Positions 7,823 through 17,683 of a stretch of 64,000 bases of DNA are shown here, in pieces. Positions within the stretch are counted from its first letter, which is position 1. Each line of letters starts with the position of its first letter. A program made the position numbers and the translations under genes. Source of the stretch: an uncultured Clostridia bacterium (GTDB lineage Bacteria; Bacillota; Clostridia; UBA1381). Location of the stretch: the NCBI GenBank assembly GCA_947624165.1, contig CANQJC010000005.1:1-64000 (forward strand), written 5' to 3'. The notes under the pieces were generated by a model. The model saw only the letters and a program-made list of their open reading frames with translations, made no database searches and was not told where the DNA came from.

Positions 7823-9868
7823 ATGAAAAAATTTCTGTATTCAAGCTATACAAAATTTGCCGCCGCGTTTCTTTGCGTTGTTCTTACCGCGTTCGGGACG
7901 ATTTACGCGGTCGACGGATTCATAAAATTCTGCGCGGAGAATCGTTCGGTTTACGAGTTTGAAAACTCTTTTGAGGAATCCCGTCTTGTGGACGCGATGC
8001 TTTCCGCGGCGGAAGCGAACGTATACAGCGCGTACTTCAACTACGCCGAAACGCGCGAAAACGGCGGCGATAAAGCTGACGGCGCGGCGGTTGGCGAATA
8101 TTTGGACGATCGTCTCGCTTCATCGCCGTATGTGTGGGACGGAGCGTGGGACGGAGCGGTAAATTACTTTGTCAGCGTAAACGGCAGGATTTACACAAAC
8201 TGCGGTGCGAAAAGCGCGGAGGAATTGGAAAATACGCGTTTTTACAGATATTACTCAAGGGATAAAAACGGACGCGTGACGCGTTACGGCACAACGAATA
8301 TGACATACGACCGAGTGCTCGGCATATCGGATTACGCCGGCGATACGGACGCCGTGATTATTTGCTCCAATATCAGCGACGAGTACGCCAAAACGCTTGA
8401 AAATGCGTGGAACGAGCAGTCGGATATCATAAAGAATATATTTGTCGCCGCGTCCGTTTGCATTATTCTCATATTGCTGCTTTCCGTATACTTAATATGC
8501 GTGTCGGGCAAAAACAGGGACGGCGAAACGCGTACCATGTGGCTCGATTCCGTATGGACGGAGGTCCATCTCGCGCTTATGTTCGGCGCGGCGATAGGGG
8601 CGGCGGTCATTTTCGCGGTACTTCTCGACGGCTACCAAACGTCGCACTTTCCGACGTATATGCTGCGCTCCGTCACAACTGCGTCAGCCGCTGCGGGCGA
8701 AGCGGTGCTCATAACGTCGGGACTGTCGATAGTACGTAAAATAAAAAGCGGATCGTTTATAAAAACAAGTATTGTTTGCCGTATTGTCAAGCGGTGTTTT
8801 GGAATTTTCGTAAAAATTCTTCGCCGGATACGGAAATGGCTTAAACGCTGCAAGGACGCGGCAAAGCTTATCGTGTCAAAGAAATCGGGCGCGATGTCGT
8901 TCGCCGCGCTCTTGATCTACACGGCTCTCATAGCCGTTTGCGGACTTCTTGTTTTCGAGACGAGCGGCGCGAGCGTTATGATCGGCGTTATGCTGTTTTG
9001 CGTCGGCGCATTTGTGCTTGCCAACCGTGGAGCGGATATCGACAAGGTACGCGCCGGCGCGGCTGAGATAAGGAACGGAAATCTCAATTATAAAATACCC
9101 GAGGTCAGATCCTCCGACATAAAGATCCTCGCGGAAAATATCAACGAGATTGGCGACGGACTTAATAAAGCGGCTGCCGCGAAGCTCAAAGCCGAACGTC
9201 TCAAAACCGACCTTATCACCAACGTGTCGCACGACCTCAAAACTCCTCTGACCTCCGTAATAAGCTACACGGAGCTTCTCTCAAGGGTCGAAGGACTGCC
9301 GGAGGAGGCTGCGGATTACGTGTCGATAATAGCGAAAAAAAGCGAAAATCTGAAAAAACTGACGCAGGATCTGTTTGAAATATCAAAGGTACAAAGCGGC
9401 AGCGAAACATTTGCCCGCGAGACGCTTTCCGCCGCCATGCTCGTTTCCCAGACGCTTGCCGAGCGCGACGGAGAAATTCAAAAATCGGGTCTGACGTTTT
9501 GCGTCAATACGGACAAGGAATTGTTTTTTACCGCCGACGGCGGGAAGATGTCGAGAGTTATGGGAAACCTCGTCGACAACGCGGTAAAATACGCCATGAA
9601 GGGTACGAGAGTTTTCGTGTCTGCGTTCGGACGCGGAAACGACGTTGTCATTGAGGTCAAGAATATTTCCGCGTACCCGATGGAGTTTGACGCGGAGGAA
9701 ATAACGGGACGTTTTGTCCGCGGCGACAAGTCGAGGACGGACGACGGCAACGGTCTCGGACTTGCCATAGCGAAAAGCTATACCGAAGCCTGCGGAGGAA
9801 GGTTCGATATCATTATCGACGGCGACCTGTTTAAAGCGGTAATTTGCTTTGAAAAACATGACAACTGA
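7823..9868 (+). CDS. membrane sensor histidine kinase
   Basis: The 681-aa protein has a first membrane segment near residues 10-30 and an extracytoplasmic sensor region of about 170 residues. Four or more membrane segments follow (about 205-410), then a HAMP-like linker. The HisKA box has phospho-acceptor His470 (NVSHDLKTPL). The ATPase has GNLVDNAVKY (N box) and GNGLGLAIAKS (G box). It presumably phosphorylates the upstream response regulator. The multi-segment membrane core after the sensor region is unusual for a simple two-TM kinase. The ligand cannot be read from the sequence. Confidence 0.92.
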   Translation: MKKFLYSSYTKFAAAFLCVVLTAFGTIYAVDGFIKFCAENRSVYEFENSFEESRLVDAMLSAAEANVYSAYFNYAETRENGGDKADGAAVGEYLDDRLASSPYVWDGAWDGAVNYFVSVNGRIYTNCGAKSAEELENTRFYRYYSRDKNGRVTRYGTTNMTYDRVLGISDYAGDTDAVIICSNISDEYAKTLENAWNEQSDIIKNIFVAASVCIILILLLSVYLICVSGKNRDGETRTMWLDSVWTEVHLALMFGAAIGAAVIFAVLLDGYQTSHFPTYMLRSVTTASAAAGEAVLITSGLSIVRKIKSGSFIKTSIVCRIVKRCFGIFVKILRRIRKWLKRCKDAAKLIVSKKSGAMSFAALLIYTALIAVCGLLVFETSGASVMIGVMLFCVGAFVLANRGADIDKVRAGAAEIRNGNLNYKIPEVRSSDIKILAENINEIGDGLNKAAAAKLKAERLKTDLITNVSHDLKTPLTSVISYTELLSRVEGLPEEAADYVSIIAKKSENLKKLTQDLFEISKVQSGSETFARETLSAAMLVSQTLAERDGEIQKSGLTFCVNTDKELFFTADGGKMSRVMGNLVDNAVKYAMKGTRVFVSAFGRGNDVVIEVKNISAYPMEFDAEEITGRFVRGDKSRTDDGNGLGLAIAKSYTEACGGRFDIIIDGDLFKAVICFEKHDN

Positions 9869-9878
9869 TGAATAAAAA

Positions 9879-9919
9879 AACGCTCCGCGAAGAAAATACG
9901 CGGAGCGTTATCCTTTTTT
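9879..9919 (+). terminator. terminator after the histidine kinase gene
   Basis: AACGCTCCGCG pairs perfectly with CGCGGAGCGTT over a 9-nt loop, followed by ATCC and six T residues. Confidence 0.85.
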
Positions 9920-9979
9920 GCCCTGTGAGAGAATAAATTCATCTCGCGTAAATTATACTAAAAAAACGAGGTGATTTAT

Positions 9980-10690
9980 TTGTGCAACGAAAATGAAACG
10001 CATAACGACAGCTCTCCCGACAAAATCGAGCAGGAGCGCGAACAGATAAAGGAATTCGGGAGCGTTGAGACGAAAAGCCCGCGCGGGAATATACATTGTC
10101 TCAACATAATCGGTCAGGTCGAGGGACACATGACCCTGCCGCCGCAGAATAAGACCACGAAGTATGAGCATATACTGCCGCAGCTTGTCGCGGTGGAGGA
10201 GGACGACGACATAGACGGTCTTATGATACTTTTAAATACCGTGGGCGGCGACGTGGAAGCGGGGCTTGCGATAGCGGAGATGATAGCCGGAATGAGCAAA
10301 CCCACGGTTTCTCTCGTGCTGGGCGGCGGGCACAGCATCGGCGTGCCGCTGGCGGTAAGCGCGGATTATTCCTTCATCGCGCCCACCGCCACAATGACCG
10401 TGCATCCGCTCAGAATGAGCGGCGTGGTAATAGGCGTGACGCAGACCTTCAGATACTTTCGGAATATGCAGGACAGGATAATTGAATTTGTCGTGTCCAA
10501 TTCGCTCATTTCACGCGCCGAATTTGAGCGTCTTATGCTCGCGACGGACGAAATCGCCAACGACGTCGGCAGTATACTCTTCGCGCCCAAGGCTGTGGAA
10601 TGCGGACTGATAAACGAAATGGGGTCTTTGAGGGCGGCTCTCGAAAAGATGTATGAGCTTATAGCAAAGAAACGAGAGGAAAAGAAATAA
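9980..10690 (+). CDS. TepA/ClpP-like S14-family serine protease
   Basis: The protein (236 aa from TTG 9980) has the ClpP/crotonase-type fold pattern. The nucleophile motif is [11 protein letters not shown] and the catalytic His lies in [10 protein letters not shown], matching the TepA branch rather than the processive ClpP (GQAASM). B. subtilis TepA was linked to protein secretion and to degradation of small spore proteins. GAGGTGAT (9968-9975) overlaps the GTG proposed at 9971, so I prefer the in-frame TTG at 9980; the difference is three residues. The gene stands between two transcription units, and tyrS follows with its own promoter. Confidence 0.82.
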   Translation: MCNENETHNDSSPDKIEQEREQIKEFGSVETKSPRGNIHCLNIIGQVEGHMTLPPQNKTTKYEHILPQLVAVEEDDDIDGLMILLNTVGGDVEAGLAIAEMIAGMSKPTVSLVLGGGHSIGVPLAVSADYSFIAPTATMTVHPLRMSGVVIGVTQTFRYFRNMQDRIIEFVVSNSLISRAEFERLMLATDEIANDVGSILFAPKAVECGLINEMGSLRAALEKMYELIAKKREEKK

Positions 10691-10697
10691 AAACTCC

Positions 10698-10726
10698 TTG
10701 CAAAATCGCGCGCGATAGTGTATAAT
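10698..10726 (+). promoter_or_regulatory. promoter of tyrS
   Basis: TTGCAA and TATAAT are separated by 17 nt, about 33 nt before the start codon. The leader is too short for a T-box. Confidence 0.75.
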
Positions 10727-10759
10727 ATAGCGGTATACTTGCAGAAGGAGGAAATGAAT

Positions 10760-11980
10760 ATGCATGATAATGTGTATGACGTATTGTCGGAACGCGGTCT
10801 GATAGCACAGACGACACACGAGGAAGAGATCCGCGAATTACTTGGAAAGGAAAAAGTCACGTTCTATATCGGCTTCGATCCGACTGCGGACAGCCTTCAC
10901 GTAGGACATTTTCTTCAAATGGTCGTTATGCGCCATATGCAGAACTACGGTCACAGACCTATCGCCCTTGTCGGCGGCGGTACGGGACACGTGGGCGACC
11001 CTTCGGGACGCACGGATATGCGCTCGATGATGACTACCGAAACGATAAATCATAACTGCGAATGTTTCAAGGAACAGCTTTCGAAGGTAGTGGACTTTTC
11101 GGACGGCAAGGCGATAATGGTCAATAACGCGGACTGGCTTTTGGAGCTTAATTACGTCGATTTTCTGCGTGATATCGGCTCGTGCTTTTCCGTAAACAAA
11201 ATGCTTACGGCTGAATGCTTCAAGCAGAGACTTGAAAAGGGACTTTCATTCCTTGAATTTAATTATATGCTTATGCAGAGCTATGATTTTCTCATGCTCA
11301 ACCGCAAATACAACTGTAAGCTGGAACTGGGCGGCGACGACCAATGGAGCAATATCCTTGGGGGAATAGACCTTTGCAGAAGAAAGGACCGCCAACAGGT
11401 TTACGGCATGACCTTTACCCTTCTCACAAACAGCGAGGGCAAAAAAATGGGAAAAACAGCCGCCGGCGCGGTATGGCTCGACCCCAAGCGCACTTCGCCT
11501 TACGACTTCTACCAGTATTGGGTGAATGTCCAGGACGACGATGTAATAAAGTGCTTGAAGCTCCTCACATTCGTACCCATGGACGAGATCCGCGAAATGG
11601 AAAAATGGGAGGGACAAAAGCTCAACGAAGCGAAACGCCTTCTCGCATACGAGGTGACAAAGCTCGTACACGGCGAAGAGGAAGCGGAAAAAGCGAAAGC
11701 CACCGCCGAAGCCGTGTTCGCGAAAGGCGGCGTGTCCGACGATATGCCGACGACCTTGATACCCGACGTTGTTGGAATGGGCGTGCCGGACATGCTCGTA
11801 AAAACAGGCTTGCTTTCCTCAAAGGGAGAAGCAAGAAGGCTCGTTCAGCAGAACGGACTGACGATAAACGACGCGAAATATACCGATGTGAACGGCGTTG
11901 TCACAGCGGACATGCTCACTGACGAAGGAATTATTATTAAAAAAGGCAAAAAAACATTCCATCGGGTAGTCGTAAAATAA
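10760..11980 (+). CDS. tyrS: tyrosyl-tRNA synthetase
   Basis: The 406-aa class I synthetase has a HIGH-like motif (SLHVGHF), the tyrosine pocket (GGDDQWSNI) and a KMSKS-like loop (KKMGKT), then a C-terminal S4 RNA-binding domain (about residues 340-400). It charges tRNA-Tyr. Two ATGs are in frame after GAAGGAGG; the second (10760) has 8-nt spacing and is preferred to 10754 (2 nt). The track start at 10718 lies inside the promoter. It is a single-gene unit with a terminator. Confidence 0.95.
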   Translation: MHDNVYDVLSERGLIAQTTHEEEIRELLGKEKVTFYIGFDPTADSLHVGHFLQMVVMRHMQNYGHRPIALVGGGTGHVGDPSGRTDMRSMMTTETINHNCECFKEQLSKVVDFSDGKAIMVNNADWLLELNYVDFLRDIGSCFSVNKMLTAECFKQRLEKGLSFLEFNYMLMQSYDFLMLNRKYNCKLELGGDDQWSNILGGIDLCRRKDRQQVYGMTFTLLTNSEGKKMGKTAAGAVWLDPKRTSPYDFYQYWVNVQDDDVIKCLKLLTFVPMDEIREMEKWEGQKLNEAKRLLAYEVTKLVHGEEEAEKAKATAEAVFAKGGVSDDMPTTLIPDVVGMGVPDMLVKTGLLSSKGEARRLVQQNGLTINDAKYTDVNGVVTADMLTDEGIIIKKGKKTFHRVVVK

Positions 11981-11988
11981 GATAATAA

Positions 11989-12018
11989 AAAAACCGCGGT
12001 TCTCCGCGGTTTTATTTT
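11989..12018. terminator. bidirectional terminator between tyrS and ssb-like gene
   Basis: AAACCGCGG pairs with CCGCGGTTT over a 4-nt loop. A and T runs on both sides suit the two convergent genes. Confidence 0.8.
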
Positions 12019-12047
12019 TTAGCGATAACATAATGGACGACAAACGC

Positions 12048-12725
12048 TTACTCGTCGCTGTCCGAACCGATGTTCATGTTGATGTCCTCGTCCGTCTCGT
12101 CCTCGTCGGTAACAAGCTCCATTCTGTTTATCGAAACTTCATACGCCGTCTTTGTAATGGATTCCTCGTCGCTTATGCGCTTCTGATAAATTCTGGACTG
12201 AATACGTCCCCAGATTTTCACATTGTCGCCGACATTCAGGTTTTTCGCGAATCTCGCATTACGTCCCCACGCTATAATGGGTATGTAATCCGATTTGTTG
12301 TAGCTTCTGTTTACGGCGAGAAGAATATCCGTTATTTCGCGTCCGAAAGGAGTTGTGCGGTAAATCGGCTCCTTGCATATGAAACCGTTGAGATAAAGCA
12401 TATTCGGATTTTTTGTTTCGAGATCTTCAAAATGACTGATGTCCTTTGCAAAGACGGTGAGAATAAGTCTGTTGTCGCCGTTTTCGTAGCTGTTGTACGA
12501 GCGGAACTGCCCCGTCACCTCAACTCTGTCGCCGACGTTGTATTCTCCGTCCATTATCAGCCTTTCCGACACCATAATGCGTATATTGTCGTCGGTTCCG
12601 CTCAGTCTCGGGACCTTCACCGTACACGTATAAAATTTTTCACCGTAAATTTCATGATTGAATTTAAATTTATCCTCAATCATACCTATAATGGTAGCCT
12701 GGTTATTGGTTATATTGTTATCCAT
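12048..12725 (-). CDS. single-stranded DNA-binding protein with two SSB-like OB domains
   Basis: The 225-aa protein appears to contain two OB folds in tandem. The first (about residues 5-100) has VGDRVEVTGQF. The second (about 105-205) has LYLNGFICKEP and VGDNVKIWGRI, resembling SSB/PriB strands. The C-terminus is acidic (DEDETDEDINMNIGSDSDE) but lacks the DDDIPF tip used by canonical SSB to recruit partners. Its role is probably to bind single-stranded DNA; whether it is the main SSB of the cell is unclear. A GAGGAGG site precedes the ATG. The gene is monocistronic. Confidence 0.75.
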   Translation of the reverse strand: MDNNITNNQATIIGMIEDKFKFNHEIYGEKFYTCTVKVPRLSGTDDNIRIMVSERLIMDGEYNVGDRVEVTGQFRSYNSYENGDNRLILTVFAKDISHFEDLETKNPNMLYLNGFICKEPIYRTTPFGREITDILLAVNRSYNKSDYIPIIAWGRNARFAKNLNVGDNVKIWGRIQSRIYQKRISDEESITKTAYEVSINRMELVTDEDETDEDINMNIGSDSDE

Positions 12726-12885
12726 ACGTACAAACCTCCTCTGACGTGATTAAATAACTTTTATCATCATGTTATATTTATTCCGATTTTACTTCTTTTA
12801 TTCTTAATTTATCACTTTTTAAATATATTATACCGCGGATTCGCGGCGACAATTCGTATTTAATCTCCGTATATCCTTATATAGC

Positions 12886-12914
12886 ATTATAGCACCTAAC
12901 TTTTTCTTTGTCAA
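12886..12914 (-). promoter_or_regulatory. promoter of the ssb-like gene
   Basis: Minus-strand TTGACA (12909-12914) and TATAAT (12886-12891) are perfect hexamers with 17-nt spacing. Confidence 0.8.
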
Positions 12915-12992
12915 GGAAAATAGCCGCCGTGCCGCCCGCCGCCGCAGCGGAGAAATTTGCGAAACGTTTTTTTCCGCGCTTTAAGTTTAGCC

Positions 12993-13021
12993 TTGACAAA
13001 CGAATACCAAAATGCGATAAT
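12993..13021 (+). promoter_or_regulatory. promoter of the small membrane protein gene
   Basis: TTGACA and GATAAT are separated by 17 nt, about 54 nt upstream of ATG 13075. Confidence 0.75.
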
Positions 13022-13074
13022 ATATTGAATAGGAACAAAAATTTTTTAAAAACTACGGAAGGGATGTGCGCGAA

Positions 13075-13275
13075 ATGACCGTCATTTCTGTTGTCGCTTT
13101 AATTTTATGCGCGGCGGCGTTGTTTATGACCTTTAAAGCGGAATTTGTCGTCAGGAAGCTTTTGAAAAAGGAATGTGACGAAAAAATGACGCTGCGAGTC
13201 AAGTACGTCGCTCTCGGCGTGGCGGTAGTCGCGTTTTTGGCGATATTCCTCCTCGACCGAAGCGGCGTAATGTAA
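13075..13275 (+). CDS. small two-segment membrane protein, unknown function
   Basis: The 66-aa protein has two hydrophobic segments (about residues 3-20 and 42-60) joined by a basic/acidic hairpin (LLKKECDEKMTLRVKY). I do not recognise a family. ATG 13075 is preceded by GGAAGGGA; a GTG at 13066 sits too close to that site. A good promoter upstream supports expression. It is followed by a palindromic repeat element and then valS, so the valS transcript may read through from this promoter. Confidence 0.6.
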   Translation: MTVISVVALILCAAALFMTFKAEFVVRKLLKKECDEKMTLRVKYVALGVAVVAFLAIFLLDRSGVM

Positions 13276-13282
13276 CGATTGT

Positions 13283-13371
13283 GTAAGCCTCCCTTTGCTA
13301 CGGCGTTTGTTGCTTCGCAACACGCCTACAACACGCTATGCGTGTTGTTCACTTTAACAAGGGGGCCTTAC
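13283..13371 (+). repeat. MITE-like palindromic repeat, copy 1 (upstream of valS)
   Basis: The 89-bp element has ends GTAAGCCTCCCTTTG and CAAGGGGGCCTTAC that are near-inverted copies. Inside are two perfect small hairpins (TTGTTGCTTCGCAACA-like and ACAACACGCTATGCGTGTTGT). A near-identical sequence in inverse orientation occurs at 16334-16410. There is no coding potential and no transposase. Confidence 0.8.
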
Positions 13372-13434
13372 AACGCCTAAATCATAATTTACATCAACCA
13401 ACCAACAACATCCAAAAAAGGAGAAAATATAAAC

Positions 13435-16077
13435 ATGGAAGACAAAAACAACATCTCAAAAACCTACGACCCGTCCGAATTTGAGGACAGGATATACAAT
13501 AACTGGGTTGAAAAAGGCTATTTTCACGCCGAGCCCGACGACTCCAAAGAGCCGTTTACAATCGTGATCCCGCCACCCAACGTAACGGGACAGCTCCACA
13601 TGGGACACGCCCTCGACGAAACGCTTCAGGACATTCTTATCCGCTACAAGCGTATGCAGGGCTATAACGCGCTGTGGATACCCGGCACCGACCACGCGGG
13701 AATAGCGACGCAGATAAAGGTCGAAGCGGAGCTTCGCGAAAAGGAAAATCTTACGCGCTACGATCTGGGACGCGAAAAATTCCTCGAGCGCGTATGGGAT
13801 TGGAAAAAGATGTACGGCGACAGAATTATAAATCAGCTAAAGAAAATCGGCTCGTCGTGCGACTGGGACAGAGAACGCTTTACTATGGACGAGGGCTGCT
13901 CGAAAGCCGTCCGCGAGGTATTCGTAAACCTCTATAACAAAGGGCTTATCTATCAAGGCTCGCGCATCATAAACTGGTGTCCGCACTGTATCACGGCTCT
14001 TTCCGACGCGGAAGTCGAGCACGAGGAGCAGGCGGGACATTTCTGGCACATCAAATACCCGATAAAGGACGGCGGCGGCTACGTAATAATCGCCACAACG
14101 CGTCCCGAAACGCTTTTGGGCGATACGGCGGTCGCGGTAAATCCCGAGGACGAGAGATACAAGGACTTGGTAGGCAAAACGCTCATCCTGCCGCTCGTAG
14201 GACGCGAGATCCCCGTTATCGCGGACGAATACGTTGACAAGGACTTCGGAACGGGCTGCGTTAAAATCACGCCCGCGCACGACCCCAACGACTTCGAGGT
14301 CGGCAAACGCCACAACCTCGAACAAATCAAGGTAATGAACGACGACGCGACGATAAACCATTACGGCGGCAAGTACGAGGGCATGGATCGCTACGAAGCG
14401 AGAAAGGCTATCGTAAAGGATTTGGAGGAGCAGGGCTTGCTCGTCAAGGTCGAGGACCACAGCCACAACGTCGGCACGTGCTACCGCTGCGGAACAACGG
14501 TAGAGCCTATAATTTCAAAACAGTGGTTCGTAAAAATGAAACCGCTCGCCAAGCCCGCTATTGACGCGGTCAAAAACGGCGACACGTCGTTTATCCCCGA
14601 GCGTTTCTCAAAAATCTACATGAACTGGATGGAAAACGTTCTCGACTGGTGCATTTCGCGCCAGCTTTGGTGGGGACACAGGATCCCCGCGTTCTACTGC
14701 GGCGAGTGCGGCGAAACGACCGTTTCAAAAGAGGACATTACCACCTGCCCGAAATGCGGCGGCAAGGTTCATCAGGACGAGGACGTACTCGACACGTGGT
14801 TCTCGTCGGCTCTGTGGCCATTCTCAACGCTCGGCTGGCCCGACAAAACCGAGGAACTCGACTACTTCTACCCGACGAGCGTGCTCGTTACGGGCTACGA
14901 TATAATATTCTTCTGGGTTTCGAGAATGGTATTCTCTGCAATGGAGCATACAGGCAAAGCACCGTTCAAGCACGTGTTCATTCACGGACTTGTCCGCGAC
15001 TCGCAGGGACGCAAGATGTCAAAGTCGCTCGGCAACGGTATCGACCCGCTTGAAATAGTTGACAAGTACGGCGCGGACGCGCTGCGCTTCACACTTGCGA
15101 CCGGCAACGCGCCCGGAAACGATATGCGCTTCTACATCGAGCGCGTCGAAGCGAGCAGAAACTTCGCAAACAAGATATGGAACGCGTCGAGATTTACACT
15201 GATGAACCTCGACATAACCGAAAACAAGCTCCCCGCCGCAAGCGAGCTGCAGCTTGAGGACAAGTGGATTTTATCGCGCTACAACGACACGGTCAAGGCG
15301 GTTACGGAGAACATCGACAAATTCGAGCTTGGCGTCGCGCTGTCGAATTTGTACGATTTCATATGGGACACGTTCTGCGACTGGTATATAGAGCTTGTAA
15401 AGCCGCGCCTGTTCGACAAAGAAAACGCGACGGGCAAAACGGCGCAGTACGTTCTCACATACGTGCTGTCAAACACAATGAAGCTGTTGCACCCGTTCAT
15501 GCCGTTCATAACCGAGGAGATCTGGCAGCACCTCCCGCACGAGGGCGAGAGCATTATGATAAGCAAGTATCCCGAATATGACAAAAACCTCAGCTTCAAA
15601 GCGGAGGAAAGTGCGATGGAGCTTATCATGGACGCTATCACGGCGATAAGGAACCGCCGCGCGGAAATGAACGTACCGCCGTCAAAGAAGGCAAAGACGA
15701 TAATCGTGACCGACAAGGCGGACGTATTCGAGAAGGGTAAAATTTTCTTTGAAAAATTAGCTTCATCAAGCGAAGCGGTAATACAATCGGACAAGAGCGG
15801 AATTGACGCGAATGCGGTAAACGTTGTAGTGCCGTCAGCCGAAATATTCCTGCCGCTTGACGAGCTTGTTGACAAGGAGAAGGAATTACAGAGATTACAG
15901 ACCGAAAAGAAAAAACTCGAAGGCGAAATAAAGCGCGTTGAGGGCAAGCTGAATAACCAAGGCTTCGTTTCAAAAGCGCCCCGGAAGGTAATCGACGAGG
16001 AAAAAGCGAAGGGCGTAAAATACCGCGAAATGCTCGATAAAGTCCTCGCCAGTATCTCGTCCATGGAACAATTATAA
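13435..16077 (+). CDS. valS: valyl-tRNA synthetase
   Basis: The 880-aa class I synthetase is full length. It has HIGH (LHMGHA), the editing domain with a [15 protein letters not shown] segment, a zinc-like cysteine region ([22 protein letters not shown]), KMSKS ([10 protein letters not shown]), the anticodon domain, and a C-terminal coiled-coil arm (about residues 810-880). It charges and proof-reads tRNA-Val. The ATG follows AAAAGGAG. The 160-nt leader is mostly a repeat element and shows no T-box. The gene is flanked by inverted copies of that element. Confidence 0.97.
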   Translation: MEDKNNISKTYDPSEFEDRIYNNWVEKGYFHAEPDDSKEPFTIVIPPPNVTGQLHMGHALDETLQDILIRYKRMQGYNALWIPGTDHAGIATQIKVEAELREKENLTRYDLGREKFLERVWDWKKMYGDRIINQLKKIGSSCDWDRERFTMDEGCSKAVREVFVNLYNKGLIYQGSRIINWCPHCITALSDAEVEHEEQAGHFWHIKYPIKDGGGYVIIATTRPETLLGDTAVAVNPEDERYKDLVGKTLILPLVGREIPVIADEYVDKDFGTGCVKITPAHDPNDFEVGKRHNLEQIKVMNDDATINHYGGKYEGMDRYEARKAIVKDLEEQGLLVKVEDHSHNVGTCYRCGTTVEPIISKQWFVKMKPLAKPAIDAVKNGDTSFIPERFSKIYMNWMENVLDWCISRQLWWGHRIPAFYCGECGETTVSKEDITTCPKCGGKVHQDEDVLDTWFSSALWPFSTLGWPDKTEELDYFYPTSVLVTGYDIIFFWVSRMVFSAMEHTGKAPFKHVFIHGLVRDSQGRKMSKSLGNGIDPLEIVDKYGADALRFTLATGNAPGNDMRFYIERVEASRNFANKIWNASRFTLMNLDITENKLPAASELQLEDKWILSRYNDTVKAVTENIDKFELGVALSNLYDFIWDTFCDWYIELVKPRLFDKENATGKTAQYVLTYVLSNTMKLLHPFMPFITEEIWQHLPHEGESIMISKYPEYDKNLSFKAEESAMELIMDAITAIRNRRAEMNVPPSKKAKTIIVTDKADVFEKGKIFFEKLASSSEAVIQSDKSGIDANAVNVVVPSAEIFLPLDELVDKEKELQRLQTEKKKLEGEIKRVEGKLNNQGFVSKAPRKVIDEEKAKGVKYREMLDKVLASISSMEQL

Positions 16078-16100
16078 TTTTCGGTATATTATAAAATACC

Positions 16101-16173
16101 GTAGGGGCGGTCATTGGCCGCCCGCAATTTTTAAACCCATACGTCGTAGGGGCGAACTGTGTTCGCCCGCCCG
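16101..16173 (+). repeat. two GTAGGGGCG... extragenic hairpin repeats
   Basis: GTAGGGGCGGTCATTGGCCGCCCGC (16101-16125) and GTAGGGGCGAACTGTGTTCGCCC (16146-16168) are related short palindromes sharing GTAGGGGCG and a complementary CGCCC arm. They resemble dispersed extragenic repeats I know from gut Clostridia. Confidence 0.7.
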
Positions 16174-16174
16174 C

Positions 16175-16226
16175 AAGGCCCCCTTGTCAAAGGGGGCTGT
16201 CACGCGTAGCGTGACTGGGGGATTCC
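16175..16226 (+). repeat. palindromic extragenic repeat (CCCCCTTGTCAAAGGGGG family)
   Basis: CCCCCTTGTCAAAGGGGG is a perfect hairpin, followed by CTGTCACGCGTAGCGTGAC, a second hairpin, and TGGGGGATT. It lies in the same 350-nt non-coding block between valS and the permease. Confidence 0.7.
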
Positions 16227-16246
16227 TTTTCGATTTTTACGATGAA

Positions 16247-16410
16247 TCCCTCCACCGCCTTCGGCGGTCCCTTTTGCTACGGCATACGAGCAAAGCTCTA
16301 TGCCTACGACGCTGAAGCGTCGTTCACCTCCCTTTAACAAGCGAACAACACGCTTGCGTGTTGTAGGCCGTGTTGCGAAGCAACAAACGCCGTAGCAAAG
16401 GGAGCCTAAC
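16247..16410 (-). repeat. MITE-like palindromic repeat, copy 2 (inverted), with extension
   Basis: Read on the minus strand, 16334-16410 gives GTTAGGCTCCCTTTGCTACGG and continues almost identically to copy 1 at 13283, including the TTGCTTCGCAA hairpin and the ACAACACGCAAGCGTGTTGT hairpin. An extension to 16247 adds further hairpins (GACGCTTCAGCGTC and CCGCCTTCGGCGG). The ORF track peptide MLRSNKRRSKG arises from both copies and is a repeat artefact. Confidence 0.8.
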
Positions 16411-16429
16411 ACCACCCACAGGAGCCAAT

Positions 16430-17560
16430 ATGAAACCAATCCGACACATAACCGCATTTATCAAGCGCGAAACGGTACTCAGCATCGCGGCGGTACTCGC
16501 GATCGCGTCGTCGTTTTTCGTAACGCCCGACGCGCAATACCTAAACTACATAGATTTCCGCACGCTCTCACTCCTTTTCTGTCTCATGGCTGTAATGGCA
16601 GGCTTTAGGAAAACGGGCGTGTTTTCTATGCTCGCGGAAAAAATGCTCCGACGCGTCCGCGGCGTTAAGAGCCTTGTGTTCATACTCGTAATGCTCTGCT
16701 TTTTCTTCAGCATGCTTATCACAAACGACGTCGCGCTTATCACCTTCGTGCCGTTCACCTTCATCACGCTCGACATGCTCGGCGGGGACGAAAAAAAGCG
16801 GCTCATGATCCCCACGGTAGTAATGCAAACGATAGCGGCGAATCTCGGCAGTATGCTCACGCCGATAGGCAACCCGCAGAATTTGTACCTTCAAGGCTTG
16901 TCGGGGCTGGGCTTGGGCGAATTTGTGACGCTTATGATTCCCTACGTTGCCGTATCGTTTTTGCTGTTGGCAATATGGATTTTCTTTTTCGGCGGCAAAA
17001 ACGAGGTAACGGTCAGCCTCACCTCCGCGCGTCTCGGCTCAAAAAAGAAAATCGCGGTCTGCCTGACCGCGTTTATCATATGCCTTTTAACCGTCGCGCG
17101 CGTGATTGACTACCGCCTGACGCTCGTTATCATAATCGCGCTGACCGCCGCGACCGACTATAAAATCTTCGCCGACGTGGACTACACGCTGCTCCTTACG
17201 TTTATCGCCTTTTTCATCTTTATCGGCAACATGGGACGAATACCGGCGTTTGAGCATTTCCTGCAAAGCGTAATCACGGGCCGCGAATGTCTGACCGCCG
17301 TACTGTCGAGCCAAGTCATAAGCAACGTCCCCGCCGCGCTTCTGCTGTCGGGCTTTACCGATAACTTTAAACCGCTCATCATCGGCGTGAACATCGGAGG
17401 ACTGGGAACATTGATAGCGTCAATGGCGAGCCTTATATCGTTTAAGCTTTTGGTACACGAAAACAAGACGCTCAGAGGGAAATACATGATATATTTCACC
17501 GTTTCGAACCTGCTGTTCCTTTTCGCGCTGCTCGGAGTATACTTTTTTATAGACGGATGA
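16430..17560 (+). CDS. anion/sodium-coupled permease of the SLC13/ArsB (ion transporter) superfamily
   Basis: The 376-aa integral membrane protein has about ten hydrophobic segments. TNDVALITFVPF and the GNPQNLYLQGLSG stretch are typical of the half-repeats of SLC13/CitM/ArsB-type transporters. It likely carries a dicarboxylate, arsenite or another anion; the substrate cannot be read. ATG 16430 is preceded by CAGGAG at 5 nt. The track start (16370) lies inside the repeat element and is not real. The second half-repeat carries SNVPAALLLSGF. Confidence 0.75.
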   Translation: MKPIRHITAFIKRETVLSIAAVLAIASSFFVTPDAQYLNYIDFRTLSLLFCLMAVMAGFRKTGVFSMLAEKMLRRVRGVKSLVFILVMLCFFFSMLITNDVALITFVPFTFITLDMLGGDEKKRLMIPTVVMQTIAANLGSMLTPIGNPQNLYLQGLSGLGLGEFVTLMIPYVAVSFLLLAIWIFFFGGKNEVTVSLTSARLGSKKKIAVCLTAFIICLLTVARVIDYRLTLVIIIALTAATDYKIFADVDYTLLLTFIAFFIFIGNMGRIPAFEHFLQSVITGRECLTAVLSSQVISNVPAALLLSGFTDNFKPLIIGVNIGGLGTLIASMASLISFKLLVHENKTLRGKYMIYFTVSNLLFLFALLGVYFFIDG

Positions 17561-17606
17561 CCGCAGTATTTTTTTGCAATTTATCCGTCTTTTTCAATTT
17601 TAACTA

Positions 17607-17635
17607 TTGCAAAAATAAATAAAATACTATATAAT
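17607..17635 (+). promoter_or_regulatory. promoter of rhaA
   Basis: TTGCAA and TATAAT are separated by 17 nt, about 48 nt before the start codon. No operator palindrome was recognised. Confidence 0.75.
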
Positions 17636-17683
17636 ATTTATATCAATTTTATTAAAAAATAACAAGAAAGGCGGACAAAACCA

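Larger units (their letters stand above)
12726..13074. other. 349-nt divergent intergenic region
   Basis: It contains the minus-strand ssb promoter (12886-12914), a roughly 150-nt AT-rich ssb leader with no recognisable structure, a short GC-rich block near 12924-12980, and the plus-strand promoter at 12993-13021. No gene or RNA was recognised. Confidence 0.6.

Noticed and set aside
7126-9868. WalRK itself
   Set aside because: The kinase has many membrane segments and lacks the PAS and simple two-TM layout of WalK, and the neighbours are not yycH, yycI or yycJ.
13105-13323. Minus ORF starting MLRSNKRRSKG and the matching start at 16370
   Set aside because: Both peptides come from the two copies of the palindromic repeat; neither has a ribosome site. 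The true permease start is 16430.
13276-13434. T-box leader of valS
   Set aside because: No Stem I or TGGNACC core; the leader is a dispersed repeat element.
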